A program made the translations under genes and the position numbers. Of a stretch of DNA of 64,000 nucleotides, positions 47,599 to 57,818 are shown piece after piece. This DNA is from Jaltomata sinuosa (taxonomy: Eukaryota; Streptophyta; Magnoliopsida; Solanales; Solanaceae), in assembly GCA_003996215.1 (NCBI GenBank), contig QJPP01001421.1, forward strand, positions 248,001 through 312,000. Reading direction: 5' to 3'. Below the pieces are notes generated by a model that worked only from the letters and a program-made list of their open reading frames with translations, ran no database searches and was not told where the DNA came from. How positions within the stretch are numbered: the stretch's first letter is position 1; each line of letters starts with the position of its first letter.

Positions 47599-47611
47599 TA
47601 GTATCAGAGCC
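47599..47611 (+). other. Primer-binding site of Chromo-B (tRNA-iMet type)
   Basis: TAGTATCAGAGCC, one G-to-A change from the perfect TGGTATCAGAGCC seen in LARD-1, four bases after the LTR. Confidence 0.9.
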
Positions 47612-47811
47612 CTAGGTTCGTTGATCTCGTCGTACCAAGACAAGTTTAGTAGAGTCTTGTGCAATGGTACAGATACGTTTGTACTTTACTTTGAGAGGCT
47701 ATAGGACGTTAGGAAACTATCTCTTCTTCCTTCCTTCGTGTTATAACTTGATTCTAATTGGTATATGGTGATACAAATTGGTATCTAACTCTTTCACTCT
47801 TCTGTGCGCAG

Positions 47812-49105
47812 ATGGTTAATATGAGGAATAATGGAACAAGACCAACGGTCCCAGCAGTGTGCCTGGCTGTCAGAGGTACAAGAAGGGGTAGAGGCAACGG
47901 CTGAGGTAGAGCAGCACTAACTTGGGGTAGAATTCAGGAAGCTGCAGGAGCATGTGAGGCGATCCCTCCCTCATCCCAAGATCAGGTTGAAGAGGAAGTC
48001 GAGGTTTCTGTTGAAGAGGGTGTAGAGCAGGCGGATGTAGCACCAGCTGGAGGAGCATGCCTTTCCCCTATCACGCCCAAAGCATTTCAGCAGGTGTGGA
48101 GCTTTCTTAGTGGACTAGTTGGTGCGGGAGCCAAATCGCGGGTATTACAGATCAGGCTCTGGGCACTCAACCAGCGATTACTACAACTCTTAGAATGGAT
48201 GTAGTGTTGGGCACATACGACTTCTTCAGACTAATTCTAGATCTAGTTATGACAGGAAATAAGTACGAGATGCTGACCAAGTTCCCCAAGATGAAACCTC
48301 CTACGTCTCAGGGTACTAAAAAGGAAGATGCTTATGAGTTCATATTGGATTGTTATGAGAGGTTGCAAAAGTTGGGAATTGTGCAAAAGCATGGGGTTGA
48401 GTTTGTCACTTTTCAGCTACATAGTGATGTTAAGCAATGGTGGAGGTCTCATATGGAATGTCGGTCATCTACCTTGCCTCCACTGACTTGGGAGCAGTTT
48501 CATTCTCTCTTTCTAGAGAAGTATGTACCTCACAGTTTGAGAGATCGCAAAAAGGATGAGTTACTGGCTCTGAAATAGGGTAGCATGTTGGTCTCCGCTT
48601 ATGAGGCCAAGTTCTATGCCTTGTCTCATTTTTCTATGCTGTTGTTGGGTACCGAAGTGGAGAGGGTTCGATTGTTTATGAATGGTCTGAACAGTGATTT
48701 GCAAGTGTTGTCCATGCATATGACTTCAGTGGGGAAAAGCTTCAATGAGGTCACCGATTATGTGAAGAAGTTAGTAGGGATCAAGCAGGTCGGGCAGGCT
48801 AAAGTGTTAACCAAGAAGCCCTCGAAATGGAAATTTTAGTGGTTCGTACTCCAGGGGCCATAATCAACAAGTATACTTAGACCATCATATTCAGTCAGAT
48901 CTGCCAGCTTCTACAGGTGGTCATCCGGGAGCTAATCAGTAGTCCTCAGCTCCTAGAGGCCAGGGAGCTTCTTATACAGCTAATAGCAGGCCTACACTTG
49001 ATCGCGGCTATTTCTATTATGGTGATCTGGCCCACTTTAAGAGGGAATGCCCTCACAGAAAAACTGGTAATCAGGCTTAGCAGCAGTCCAAGGTTGTGGT
49101 CCCAG
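47812..49105 (+). pseudogene. gag: gag of Chromo-B, broken
   Basis: The start MVNMRNNGTRPTVPAV is the expected chromovirus gag N-terminus and follows the leader by about 200 bp. An Arg/Gly stretch (RGTRRGRGNG) then leads to the capsid core (EDAYEFILDCYERLQKLG, VKQWWRSHMECRSSTLPPLT, FHSLFLEKYVPHSLRDRKKD, FNEVTDYVKKL). Frameshifts lie near 48130 and 48833, with stops near 47902, 48576-48578 and 48941. The knuckle reads YFYYGDLAHFKREC: both leading cysteines are tyrosine. Gag ends in a deletion junction near 49105. Confidence 0.9.
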
Positions 49106-49740
49106 CAGATTGAGGCAGTCAAGAATTTGGTCCGGCCTAGATCTATGACTGAGGTGAGAAGTTTTGTGGGACTTGCGGGATACTACCACAGTTTTGTCAA
49201 GGATTTTGCATCTATTGCTACTCACTTGACAAGGTTGACTCAGAAGGATGTACCATTTGTATAGTCCGACAAGTTTGAAGAGAGCTTCCAAAAGCTCAAG
49301 ACACTTCTTACCACGTCTCTCATCCTTTCATTGTTGGTTGAAAGTAAGGATTTTATTATATATTGTGATGCTTCATATTTGGGTTTGGGTGTTATGTTGA
49401 TGTAGGACAGGAATGTGATAGAATATGCTTATGGGCAATTGAAGGTTCATGAGAACAATTATTCAGCCCATGACTTGGAGTTGGCAGCGGTGGTGTTTGT
49501 ACTAAAAATTTGGAGACACTATCTTTATGGTGTCAAGTGTGAGGTGTTCACTGATCATCACAGTCTTCATTATGTTTTTACTCAGAAGGACTTGAATATG
49601 AGAGAGAGGGGGTGGATGTATTTGTTGAAGGATTATGATGTGACCATCCAGTACCATCCAGGTAAGGCTAATGTGGTGGAATACGCATTGAGCCGGAAGA
49701 CAGTCAGCATGGGCAATTTGTCTTATTTGGGGGTGTCCAA
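49106..49740 (+). pseudogene. pol: RT thumb remnant and RNase H of Chromo-B
   Basis: The frame resumes at IEAVKNLVRPRSMTEVRSFV, the RT connection region, immediately after gag, so protease, RT fingers and palm (including the DD box) are absent. RNase H has YCDASYLGLGVML, HDLELAAVVFVLKIWRHYL and FTDHHSLHYVF with its Asp kept, but the last Asp motif reads NVVEYALSR instead of NV(V/M)ADALSR. Stops are near 49262 and 49403. No RT activity is possible. Confidence 0.92.
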
Positions 49741-50985
49741 ACCACCATTGGCAAAGGAGATTCAGGCTTTGGAATCTAATTTCATGCACCTGGGTATCTC
49801 AGAATAGGGTGGAGTGTTGGCCAGTATTGAGGTCAAACCCTCATTCATAGAGGAGATAAAGGCCAAGCAGCTTCAGGATTTGCAGTTGAGCAAGGTAATA
49901 TCTGGAGAGTCCAGGGATGCCATGTTGGACTCTGGCGAGGTGTTGAATTTCAGAGGAAGGATTTGTGTGCCTCGGGTTGATGACATAATTCAGAAGGTAT
50001 TGGCAGGGGCTTATGATTCATATTACTCAATTCATCCGGGCATAACCAAGATGTACAGGAATTTGCAGCAACTTTATTAGTGGCCTGGGATTAAAATGGA
50101 CATAGTTGAATTCATGTACAAATGTTAGAACTGTCAGCAGGTCAAATATGAGCACCAAACACCTGCAGGACTACTTAAGGGGATACCCATTCCCCATTGG
50201 AAATGGGAGGATAGCCATGGATTTTGTGGTCGGTCTTCCAAGGACCTTGGGAAAGTATGACTTGATTTGGGTTATTGTGTACAGGCTGACCAAGTCAGCT
50301 TATTTTATTTCGGTTAGGGTGGACTATAATTCACAGTTGTTGGTTAACATTTATGTGACGGAGATCGTAAGACTGCATGGGGTACCATTTTCTATCATTA
50401 CAGACAGGGGCACACAGTTTACCTCTAAATTTTAGGGTAAGTTACATAAAGAGTTGGGCACTCAACTCACTTTCAGCACAGTTTTCCACCCTCAGACTGA
50501 TAGTTAGTCGGAGAGAACAATCCAAGTGTTGGAGGACATGCTAAGAGCATGGGTGATTGACTTTGGAGTTTATTGGGGCCAATTTCTGCTATTGTGTGAG
50601 TTCTCATACAATAATAGCTACCATTCCAGTATCGACATGGCACCATTCAAGGTACTATATAGGAGGAGTTGTAGATCACCTATAGGGGTGTTAGAGGCAA
50701 GTAATGTGAAGCCATTGGGCGTAGAATTGGTAAGGAAAGCGCAGGAAAAGGTAAGGGATATTCAGACCAAGTTGCTAGTAGCCCAGAGCAGGCAGAAGGA
50801 ATATGTGGATTGCAAGGTAAGAGACATGGACTTTCAGGTTGGTGAACATGTATTATTGAAAGTGCTACCAATGAAAGGGAATATGCGTTTCAGTAGGAAG
50901 GGCAAGCTTTGACCCTCGGTTTATCAGCCCATTTGAAGTTCTCGAAATGGTAGGGCCAGTGGCTTATAGGTTAGCACTGCCACCA
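49741..50985 (+). pseudogene. pol: Integrase of Chromo-B, broken
   Basis: Zinc domain about 49990-50150 (YSIHPGITKMYRNLQQLY, then CQQVKYEH with one Cys codon now a stop), then a frameshift near 50200. The core has MDFVVGLPRTLGKYD, IITDRGTQFTSKF and SERTIQVLEDMLRAW, so all three catalytic acids are still encoded, followed by EFSYNNSYHSSIDMAPFKVL and DFQVGEHVLLKVLPMKG. Stops are near 49805, 50078, 50127, 50433 and 50505. GTQ (50415-50417) and AQE (50742-50744) keep CAG where Chromo-A has TAG. Confidence 0.92.
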
Positions 50986-51262
50986 GTTTATCTGGTGTCC
51001 ATCGAGTATTCCATGTATTCATGTTGAAGTGGTACCATGGAGATGGAGATTACATCATCAAGTGGGATGAAGTATTACTAGATAAGGACCTTCACTATGA
51101 AGCAGAACCGGTTGTGATTCTTGATCAGGATGTCCAGAAATTAAGGGCAAAGGTGACCAGTATGGTAAAAGTTTAGTGGAAGCATCGTCCGGTTGAGAAA
51201 GCCACTTAGGAAACTGAGAAAGACATGCGGGACAAGTACCCTCACTTGTTTGAGAATTTAGG
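50986..51262 (+). pseudogene. pol: Chromodomain of Chromo-B integrase
   Basis: LSGVHRVFHVFMLKWYHGDG, YEAEPVVILDQDVQKLRAKV and EKDMRDKYPHLFENLG match the chromovirus tail. Two TAG stops fall in the VKVQWKHRPVEEATWE-like core, at a Gln and a Trp position. A frameshift near 50910 separates it from integrase. The LTR follows 80 bp later. Confidence 0.88.
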
Positions 51263-51341
51263 TACAACACTTTCCGTTCTTTATTTCCAAATTTTTGGGT
51301 TAGATCATTCTGGGATGAATGATGGGTAAATTGGTATCTAT

Positions 51342-53566
51342 TGTAATGACTGGGTTCGTCGTTATGGGTAAACTTTTCATGCCATGTTTCAAGTTATAAA
51401 TACTTTGGGTTTGGGAGTTGAAAATATTTGGCTAGCCTAGTCTCAGCCAGTTTTAGAGCAAGGTATGGTCTAGGGAAATCCGTGTGAGGATTAAGTAATA
51501 TTTCTCAAGTTGAGCTAGTTTTCCTCATAGCTAAGATATTTAGTAGTCCGAGGGAATTTTTGGAAGTGAATTCGGGTAAGTAGAACTCCCGATATTGAGG
51601 TTGACGTAAAGAGGTTATTCCAAAATATCAGGGAATTAAGGTGTGTTGTAAAATACGCACTTTTGGAGAACTTTATGACCTTGTGTCCCGTGTCAACCAC
51701 CATAGAAGTTGACACACTGCTGTAGCGACCTGCGCTATAGCGTAAAACTTACCGCTATAGTGGAGGTCAATGTCATTCAGCACCGTTATGGCAGACGGTT
51801 CTGCTATGGCGGTACAGCTATAGTGAAGCGGGGATTGCTATAGTGGACCAGTAGGGATTTAATGCAGAAAACTTCCCGAAAATATTCAGTTTTCTTCAAG
51901 AACGTTTTGGAGAAAGTAAAGGGCGATTTTAGGCGAACTCCCCCCAGTTTTTCATCATTTTTCATCCCAAATGTAAGGATTATACTCCCTTAACTTAATG
52001 TTACCTTTCCTATGGAGTAGAATTTCTAGTTAGGGACTTGGGAGAAAGTTTTGAATGCCTTAGGAATGGTAGAATCTGGGGAAAGAGGGGATTCTAGGGT
52101 GCTAGAGTTCTTGGGTCTTGTTTATTGTTGATGGGTTATGATAATTTAGCCATAATTCTCTAAATGTATCCGTAAAATGATGAACTTAGGTGAATTTATG
52201 GTAGGGAAAGCCTGGGAATGGGTGGGATGATCATAGTTTGGCTTGGGTATTGGGATTTTTGCATAATTTGAGTATTTAGGCCAGTGAATTGACTATAGTT
52301 CTTGTATAATTATTTCTAGACCAAGAACAAGCAAGAGATCCTGAGAAGGGGAAAGCTCCGGTTCAATAGATCTTTGAGTAATTCGAGGTAGGTAATGGTT
52401 ATTGATTTTCACTATGCATTGTATATTCATTTGCTTTTGCTTAAATATTGTATGAGTTGCATGCTTAGGGAATAGTTATAAATGTCTAGATGTCGGGATA
52501 GTAGTCTTGTAAAATGAACTAGGTGTTATTGTTTGTTGGTTTACAAGTGTGTTTTTGTTCATTGTTTGTGACTGTTTGATTTTTGTGTGACATTTGGTTG
52601 GCTCAAGTACCACACCTGGTACAGGATTCTAAATGGTTGGCTTGGGTAACACGCCTGGTACGGGACTCTAAATGGTTAGCTCGGGTACCATGCTTGGTAC
52701 AGAATACTAAAATGGTTGGCTCGGTTACCACGCCTAGTACGGGGTTAATTTATTTAATGGTAGCATTCTGATGATGGTTCCATGAGTGGACCGGGTTGTG
52801 TTTCTTGAATTTTGACATTTGCATATGGTCCATCAGAGGCCGGGTTATTTTTTTGATCTGTGTTTGGTCTTGGTGCAGACTAGGTTACAAGTGTAACATT
52901 TAGGTGTTGTTAAAGGGATCCCGGGGTGGGTCTGGACTATGTAAAAAGAGATATATGTAGGTTATTATCATTGAATATTGTCAATGGTTGTGAAGTGGAT
53001 TACATATGGGGATAAGCTAGGAAGAGACTTGTAGTCAAGATATATTTGTTGGCTTGGTCATATGTTTCCTCTGCATTACTTAGCTTTAGCTACTGCTCAT
53101 ATTCTGCTTATTTGGAACTGGCTGATGATCCTACCAGTACACAGTGTTGTATAGTGATTCTGCACTTGCATTTCATTTTGTTAGTACAGGCAATTTTTCG
53201 ATAGCTGACGCGCGACCTCACTTGTAGTCCTAGAGTTTCTAGACATCAAGGGAGAGCTATTTCAGTCGATCTACCTTAGTTTCTTTCTTTTAGTTATAGC
53301 CCGCTTGTTTCGGGCTTAAACTCCTATTTATTTAAGGTTGTATCCCCGTATTCTAGACGTCGGTAGAAAGTTTTGGTACGGTGACTTTAAGATTTTAGGG
53401 AGGAATTTCTGCAGGTTTTTATTTATAATAGTATTTTGAGACTTGAGTGGTAGTTTACTTTATGCACTGGTTTTGAGCTGCTAGATTATACAAAGTGTTG
53501 GTGTATGTTGGTTCTCTCATCCTGGGGTTGGGTGGGTGCCACTCACGGTGGGGTTGGGTCATGACA
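51342..53566 (+). repeat. 3' LTR of Chromo-B (2,225 bp)
   Basis: Starts TGTAATGACTGGGTTCG and ends GGGTTGGGTCATGACA. Alignable end to end with 45415-47594, with many substitutions. It has four GGTACC units (52595-52745) against three in the 5' LTR, and CTATAGC palindromes at 51715-51845. Confidence 0.94.
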
Positions 53567-53571
53567 GATAC
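53567..53571. repeat. Right TSD of Chromo-B (GATAC)
   Basis: GATAC, matching 45410-45414; the Chromo-C LTR resumes immediately. Confidence 0.93.
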
Positions 53572-53729
53572 TTTACCCAATCCTCACCCGGATTGCCCTA
53601 GACCATACCTCGCTCAGAATCTGTCTGAGCCTAGCCTAGCCTAAAATTTTCAATTTCTAAACCCAAAAGTTTTCTAACTCAAAACTTCACACGAATGGTT
53701 TTCCCATAACAATAAAATAGGTCATTACA
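53572..53729 (-). repeat. Chromo-C 3' LTR, right piece (LTR start)
   Basis: On the minus strand it begins TGTAATGACCTATTTTATTG at 53729 and runs to the Chromo-B TSD. It matches the corresponding start of the Chromo-D LTR (60015-60173), including the block GACCTAGACCACACC / GCCCTAGACCATACC. Confidence 0.9.
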
Positions 53730-53799
53730 ACAGATACCAATTTACCTATCATTCGACCTCGAATGATCAAACCTAAAAAAGATGACCTAAAAGAGAGAA

Positions 53800-54850
53800 A
53801 GTGTAGTACCTGAATCCTCAAACCAGTGAGGGTACTTGTCCCGCATTTCCTTCTAGGTTTTCCAAGTGTCTTCCTTAACTTGACGATGCTTCTATTGAAC
53901 TTTTACCGATATGATTTCCTTTGTCCTTAATTTTTGGACATCCCAATCAAGAATGGCAACCGGCTCCTCCTCGTACTGAAGATCTTTGTCTAGAAAGATC
54001 AAATCCCACTTAATAATATCTTCCCCATCCCCATTGTATCACTTTATCATGGACACATGGAAGACTGGATGGACTCCGGATAAACTGAGTGGCAGTGCTA
54101 ACATGTACGCCACTGGCCCTATAATCTCAAGAACCTCGAATGGACCAATATACTGAGGGTTAAGCTTGCCCTTCCTGCTGAATCGCATCATCCCTTTCAT
54201 TGGTAATATTTTCAACAATACTTGATCACCAACCTGAAATGTCATGTCTCTTACCTTGCGATCTGCATACTCTTTATGCCTACTTTGGGTTGCTAGAAAC
54301 TTGGTTTCAATACCCCTCACCTTTTCCTGAGCTTCCCTAACCAAGTCCAAAGGTTTCACATCGTCTGCCTCAAACCCCCCTATGGGTGATCTGCATCCCC
54401 TCCCATAAAGTGCCTTGAATGGTGCCATGTCGATACTAGACTGATAGTTATTTTTGTATAAGAGCTCACACAATGATAGGAACTGGTCCTAATGACCCCT
54501 AAAGTCATTTACACACGATCTCATCATGTCCTCTTGGACTGACCGTCTGTCTGAGGATGAAAAGTTATGCTAAGAGTGAGTTGGGTGCCCAACTCTTCGT
54601 GCAACTTGCCCTAGAACTTCGAAGTAAACTGGGTACCTCTTTCTGAAATGATGGAGAGTGGAACCCCATGTAATCTCTCAATTTTCTTAATAAAATTCTT
54701 GGCCAACTGCTGCGAATTGTAATCCACCCTGACCGGAATGAAATGAGCAGACTTGCTCAGCCTGTCCACGATGAACCAAATGGAGTCATATTTTCCCAAG
54801 GTCTTTGGAAGACCCACTATGAAATTAATTGTTGTGAGACCTTTAGGTAG
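53800..54850 (-). pseudogene. pol: Integrase C-terminal part and chromodomain of Chromo-C
   Basis: On the minus strand: IVGLPKTLGKYDSIWFIVDR, SIISERGTQFTSKF (the second catalytic Asp is Glu), LGTQLTLSITFHPQTDGQS, YQSSIDMAPFKALYGRGCR, FQVGDQVLLKILPMKGMMRF and LSGVHPVFHVSMIK. A chromodomain in another frame follows (YEEEPVAILDWDVQKLRTKE). After QS a deletion of about 20 bp near 54535 removes the catalytic Glu and shifts the frame. Upstream of about 54850 the similarity stops. Confidence 0.9.
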
Positions 54851-54869
54851 AGGATTCATGGTAGAATTT

Positions 54870-56413
54870 TTGAATTGAGCCCTAAAAGCAGGACCTTGAG
54901 AAAGAACCCTATGCGTAGGTGCAATCACCTAGAATTGATTCTAAGTTATATTTTTATGAATTCTAACATGGAATTATTAGTTCTTTACGTGACTAAGGCT
55001 AGTGAGGAACCTTGGGTTCCATAAAGGTGAGACCGTTAGGCATAAAAAAGGCTAAAAAGAGATAAACTTGATTAGAAGCCCTTTGGGTAATGATATGATG
55101 AATGCTATGAGACAAGTTATTGATTAAATAACTCTTGGGGAATGCTAAAAACCTCATTTAAGGGTAGAACTAATGAGTTAAATTTCCAAGGCCTGAAATA
55201 AAGACTAAATGATTAATTACTCTTATATATTATTATTTATAGACTTCGAGAAATTTGAAGAGTTAAGGAAGGGCAAGGTCGCATAGTAACTCGCGGGTCA
55301 TAATTCTTTACTCAAGGTAGGTTATGATTTTAATTGGAGTTAAGACTCATTTTATTGCATTTTAGGTGGTTGAATTAAGTGACTTGTGATGGATCTTTGG
55401 ATATATTTGAATTTCATATGTTTTCCTATTGTACTTAGATGAATAAGCTAGATGTACATGAAGTGATGAGTCAGTTGAGATGAATAAATGTAAGTGTGCT
55501 TTGAGGGACATGTATGAGAACATAGTTTCCTTGATATGATTATTGATATGATTTCTAAGGGATTGCATACCAGGTCAGTATTGTACATGGACACCTAGGG
55601 TCCCTTGTAGGTCATGGCTAGTGGGCAGAAATAAGACCTATATCATGTGTTTACACTCTCTCATTTTTCATTGCATTGTTATATTGTCTTTATGGTGAGG
55701 TAGCTGAGAACTGAGATGATACTAGAGATACGAGTGACATAATTGGAAGTTAGATGGGCATAGATTCCATGTGAAATAACTATTGAAAGTGATTATTCTT
55801 TTCCTTTTGTGGTGATATTTTGGCGATTTATATACACTTGAGATTATTGTTGTAAGTTTGACTTAAGATGACTATTTGTTGACTGAATTACATGCTAAGT
55901 GTTGAAGTTCCTTTTACTTATTATTTGGTTTGGCTATATACTTGTTCTAATCTGAGTTGGCATATTGATACAACCCAGTACTCTTCTTTTGTTGAGTGCA
56001 GACCGTATTCCAGAGGTTGAGACATGACCTTGGCTATAGTAGAAGACTAATTATAGATCCAAGGGTGAGCACTACTACTTAGGTTGTCATGGATCCTCTG
56101 TGAGTTGTTGTCCTTCTTCTGGACAATGGAACTCTTACTATAACCTTTATTGTTTTTAGTTATTCTACATATCTAGACATTATTTTGGACTAGAGTTCTT
56201 GTACGATGACTTTCAGTTCTTGGGGAAGTTATAATTAATGATTTCTTCTCATTTTCTTTTATAGTAGTTGACTTTCATTACATTTGATAATTAAGTTTAT
56301 TTCTGATCTATTTTTCCGAAAAATTGCCTAAGTATAAAGTTAAGCTTGGGTTGATTGGTTCTCCCATCAGAGGTTTAGTGTGGGTGACATTCATGGCTAG
56401 TTCGATCGTGACG
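54870..56413 (+). repeat. Plus-strand 5' LTR fragment of the DUF7745-carrying element
   Basis: Ends TTCGATCGTGACG directly before a Met-type PBS. Blocks parallel the chromovirus LTRs: ACTCAAGGTAGGTTATGATT (the ...GAGGTAGGTGATGG... block), CCAAGGGTGAGCACTACTAC, and the final GGTTCTCCCATCAGAGG to GTGGGTGACATTCATGG run. The start is missing, and the left edge (about 54870) is where Chromo-C similarity ends. The GGTACC array is not present. Confidence 0.72.
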
Positions 56414-56424
56414 TGGTAGCAAGC
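56414..56424 (+). other. Decayed Met-type primer-binding site
   Basis: TGGTAGCAAGC, immediately after the LTR end. It differs from TGGTATCAGAGC by one substitution and one missing base. Confidence 0.6.
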
Positions 56425-56460
56425 TATGAGAGTGTTCACATATGTCAATAAAGAAAGAAA

Positions 56461-57500
56461 ATGCCCAAAAATGACCTTTTGATTCTGATAGAGTTGAACC
56501 GCAAACAAATTAAGAAGGGACTCTTATTAGCCAATGATGATTGGATGGATAGGCTCAAGGGTCCGAACATTTCCCTCTATAAGCTTTACTATCAGTTTAG
56601 GAATTACAATTCATTCATAAAATTCAAACATGAGTTCATTTCTAATGAAGTTTGGAAAAGTCATCGTGTATTTGTATTTGCCATGTGTTTGCATGGATTC
56701 ATGGTATTCCCTCAAGGACGAAATGACACTATTCATCTGAGTATCATTATGGTCACACATGCTATCTTTTATGGAATTTCTTATGGATCTTCAACCAAAT
56801 ATTACACTTTGGTGCCTATGATTGTTGCCAATATCTATAGGGTTTTGGGTAAATGTCAAGGTGAAAAGCATGTTTTTCTAAGGATGCAACTTAATTCTAC
56901 AATGATGGATGATCAAACACATGCTCAAAGCCTCCCCATCCAAAAGAGCTGAGTCAAACATTTTGGACGGATAACTTTTCATTACATGCCATATGGCTTT
57001 CCCTACAAAAATTCAAGCGAAAGCCTACTCAGGAGTTTTGGTTCAAACAATTTAGCAGGTTGTGCAAAGATTATGTGCAATGATCAATTGTAGATCTCCA
57101 TCCCAGGAGACATGTAATTCATGGTGACCAAATCCTTTTTCTAGTGTTCATAGGTGTTACGGGAACTCGTCCTTATGTTCCTATCTGAGTTCTAAGGAAA
57201 CTTGGGATGAAGCAATAAATTCCTCAAATGGGAGAAATGGCTAAGTTCACAACATATCACAAGGATGGCATAGTGGCATTTAAGAATATGATTGTCCGAG
57301 AATGGAGACATAAAAAGGTTGAGGGTGTTGTAGTCAAAGATATGTTCAAGCTTGAGAATAGAAGAACTTACAAAGGATGGTTGAAGCAGATTCTTGTCAT
57401 AATCATCATAGTTGGACCAAATGTGTTTGCCTATCATGTGGATAAAGAAGTCAAGCATCAAGTACTACTCCATCGACTTCAAGCACAATACACATAAAAT
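56461..57500 (+). pseudogene. DUF7745-like (plant mobile-domain-like) protein in an LTR element, sense strand, broken
   Basis: The ATG at 56461 lies 36 bp after the PBS, so this is the first ORF of the element. The first frame (163 codons) has YYQFRNYNSFIKFKHEF, VFVFAMCLHGFMVFPQGR and YYTLVPMIVANIYRVLGKC, the pattern of the plant DUF7745 / aminotransferase-like mobile-domain group. After a frameshift near 56949 the same protein continues as TFWTDNFSLHA, FKQFSRLCKDYV, GDQILFLVFIGVTGTRPYVP, VLRKLGMKQ and QMGEMAKF, ending near 57500. Stops interrupt it near 57080, 57186 and 57213. Function is unknown; no gag-pol motif is present. The assignment rests on motif spacing, so I am fairly rather than fully sure. 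Confidence 0.66.
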
Positions 57501-57818
57501 GCTTTAGCAGATCATTGTCGACACATGGATGATGTGATGACAATGCACTAGTTGGGAGAATAATTGAAGCGTGCAAGGAAAGAGTTGGGAGATTCAAGGT
57601 AATGCCTACCTGAAGAAGTTACGTGTACTACTTCTTGCTTATGAACCAGTTTCTTTAGTAAGACTAAGAAGATATGGCATAGAAGACTTATCGTGGAAAT
57701 CCTCTTTGCTCAGGGGATTAAAAACCACGACATACAGTGTGTAGAATTTACAAGCAATCTTCACTAATCAACGAGCGGTTTTCAGATTATAACTCAATAA
57801 TCTAAGTGACTCACTCAA
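57501..57818 (+). other. Remainder of the DUF7745-carrying element, cut by Chromo-D
   Basis: Weakly coding-like continuation (ALADHCRHMDDV and a charged stretch) with several stops, then non-coding. It ends at CTCAA, where the Chromo-D LTR begins. Confidence 0.5.

Larger units (their letters stand above)
45415..53566 (+). mobile_element. Chromo-B: full-length but internally deleted chromovirus, GATAC TSD
   Basis: 8,152 bp with two LTRs, a Met PBS and a gag-to-chromodomain interior of only 3.7 kb. About 1.4 kb, covering protease and most of RT, is missing relative to Chromo-A; the junction is near 49105. It is bounded by perfect GATAC duplications inside the LTR of Chromo-C. Its LTRs are clearly diverged, so it too is old. 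Confidence 0.95.
43301..54850 (-). mobile_element. Chromo-C: truncated minus-strand chromovirus, split by Chromo-B
   Basis: The minus-strand 3' LTR is in two pieces, 43301-45414 and 53572-53729, separated by Chromo-B with its GATAC TSD. To the right lie the last third of integrase and the chromodomain (53800-54850). Upstream pol, gag and the 5' LTR are missing; the sequence changes near 54850 to an unrelated LTR. It is older than Chromo-B by the nesting order. Confidence 0.9.
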
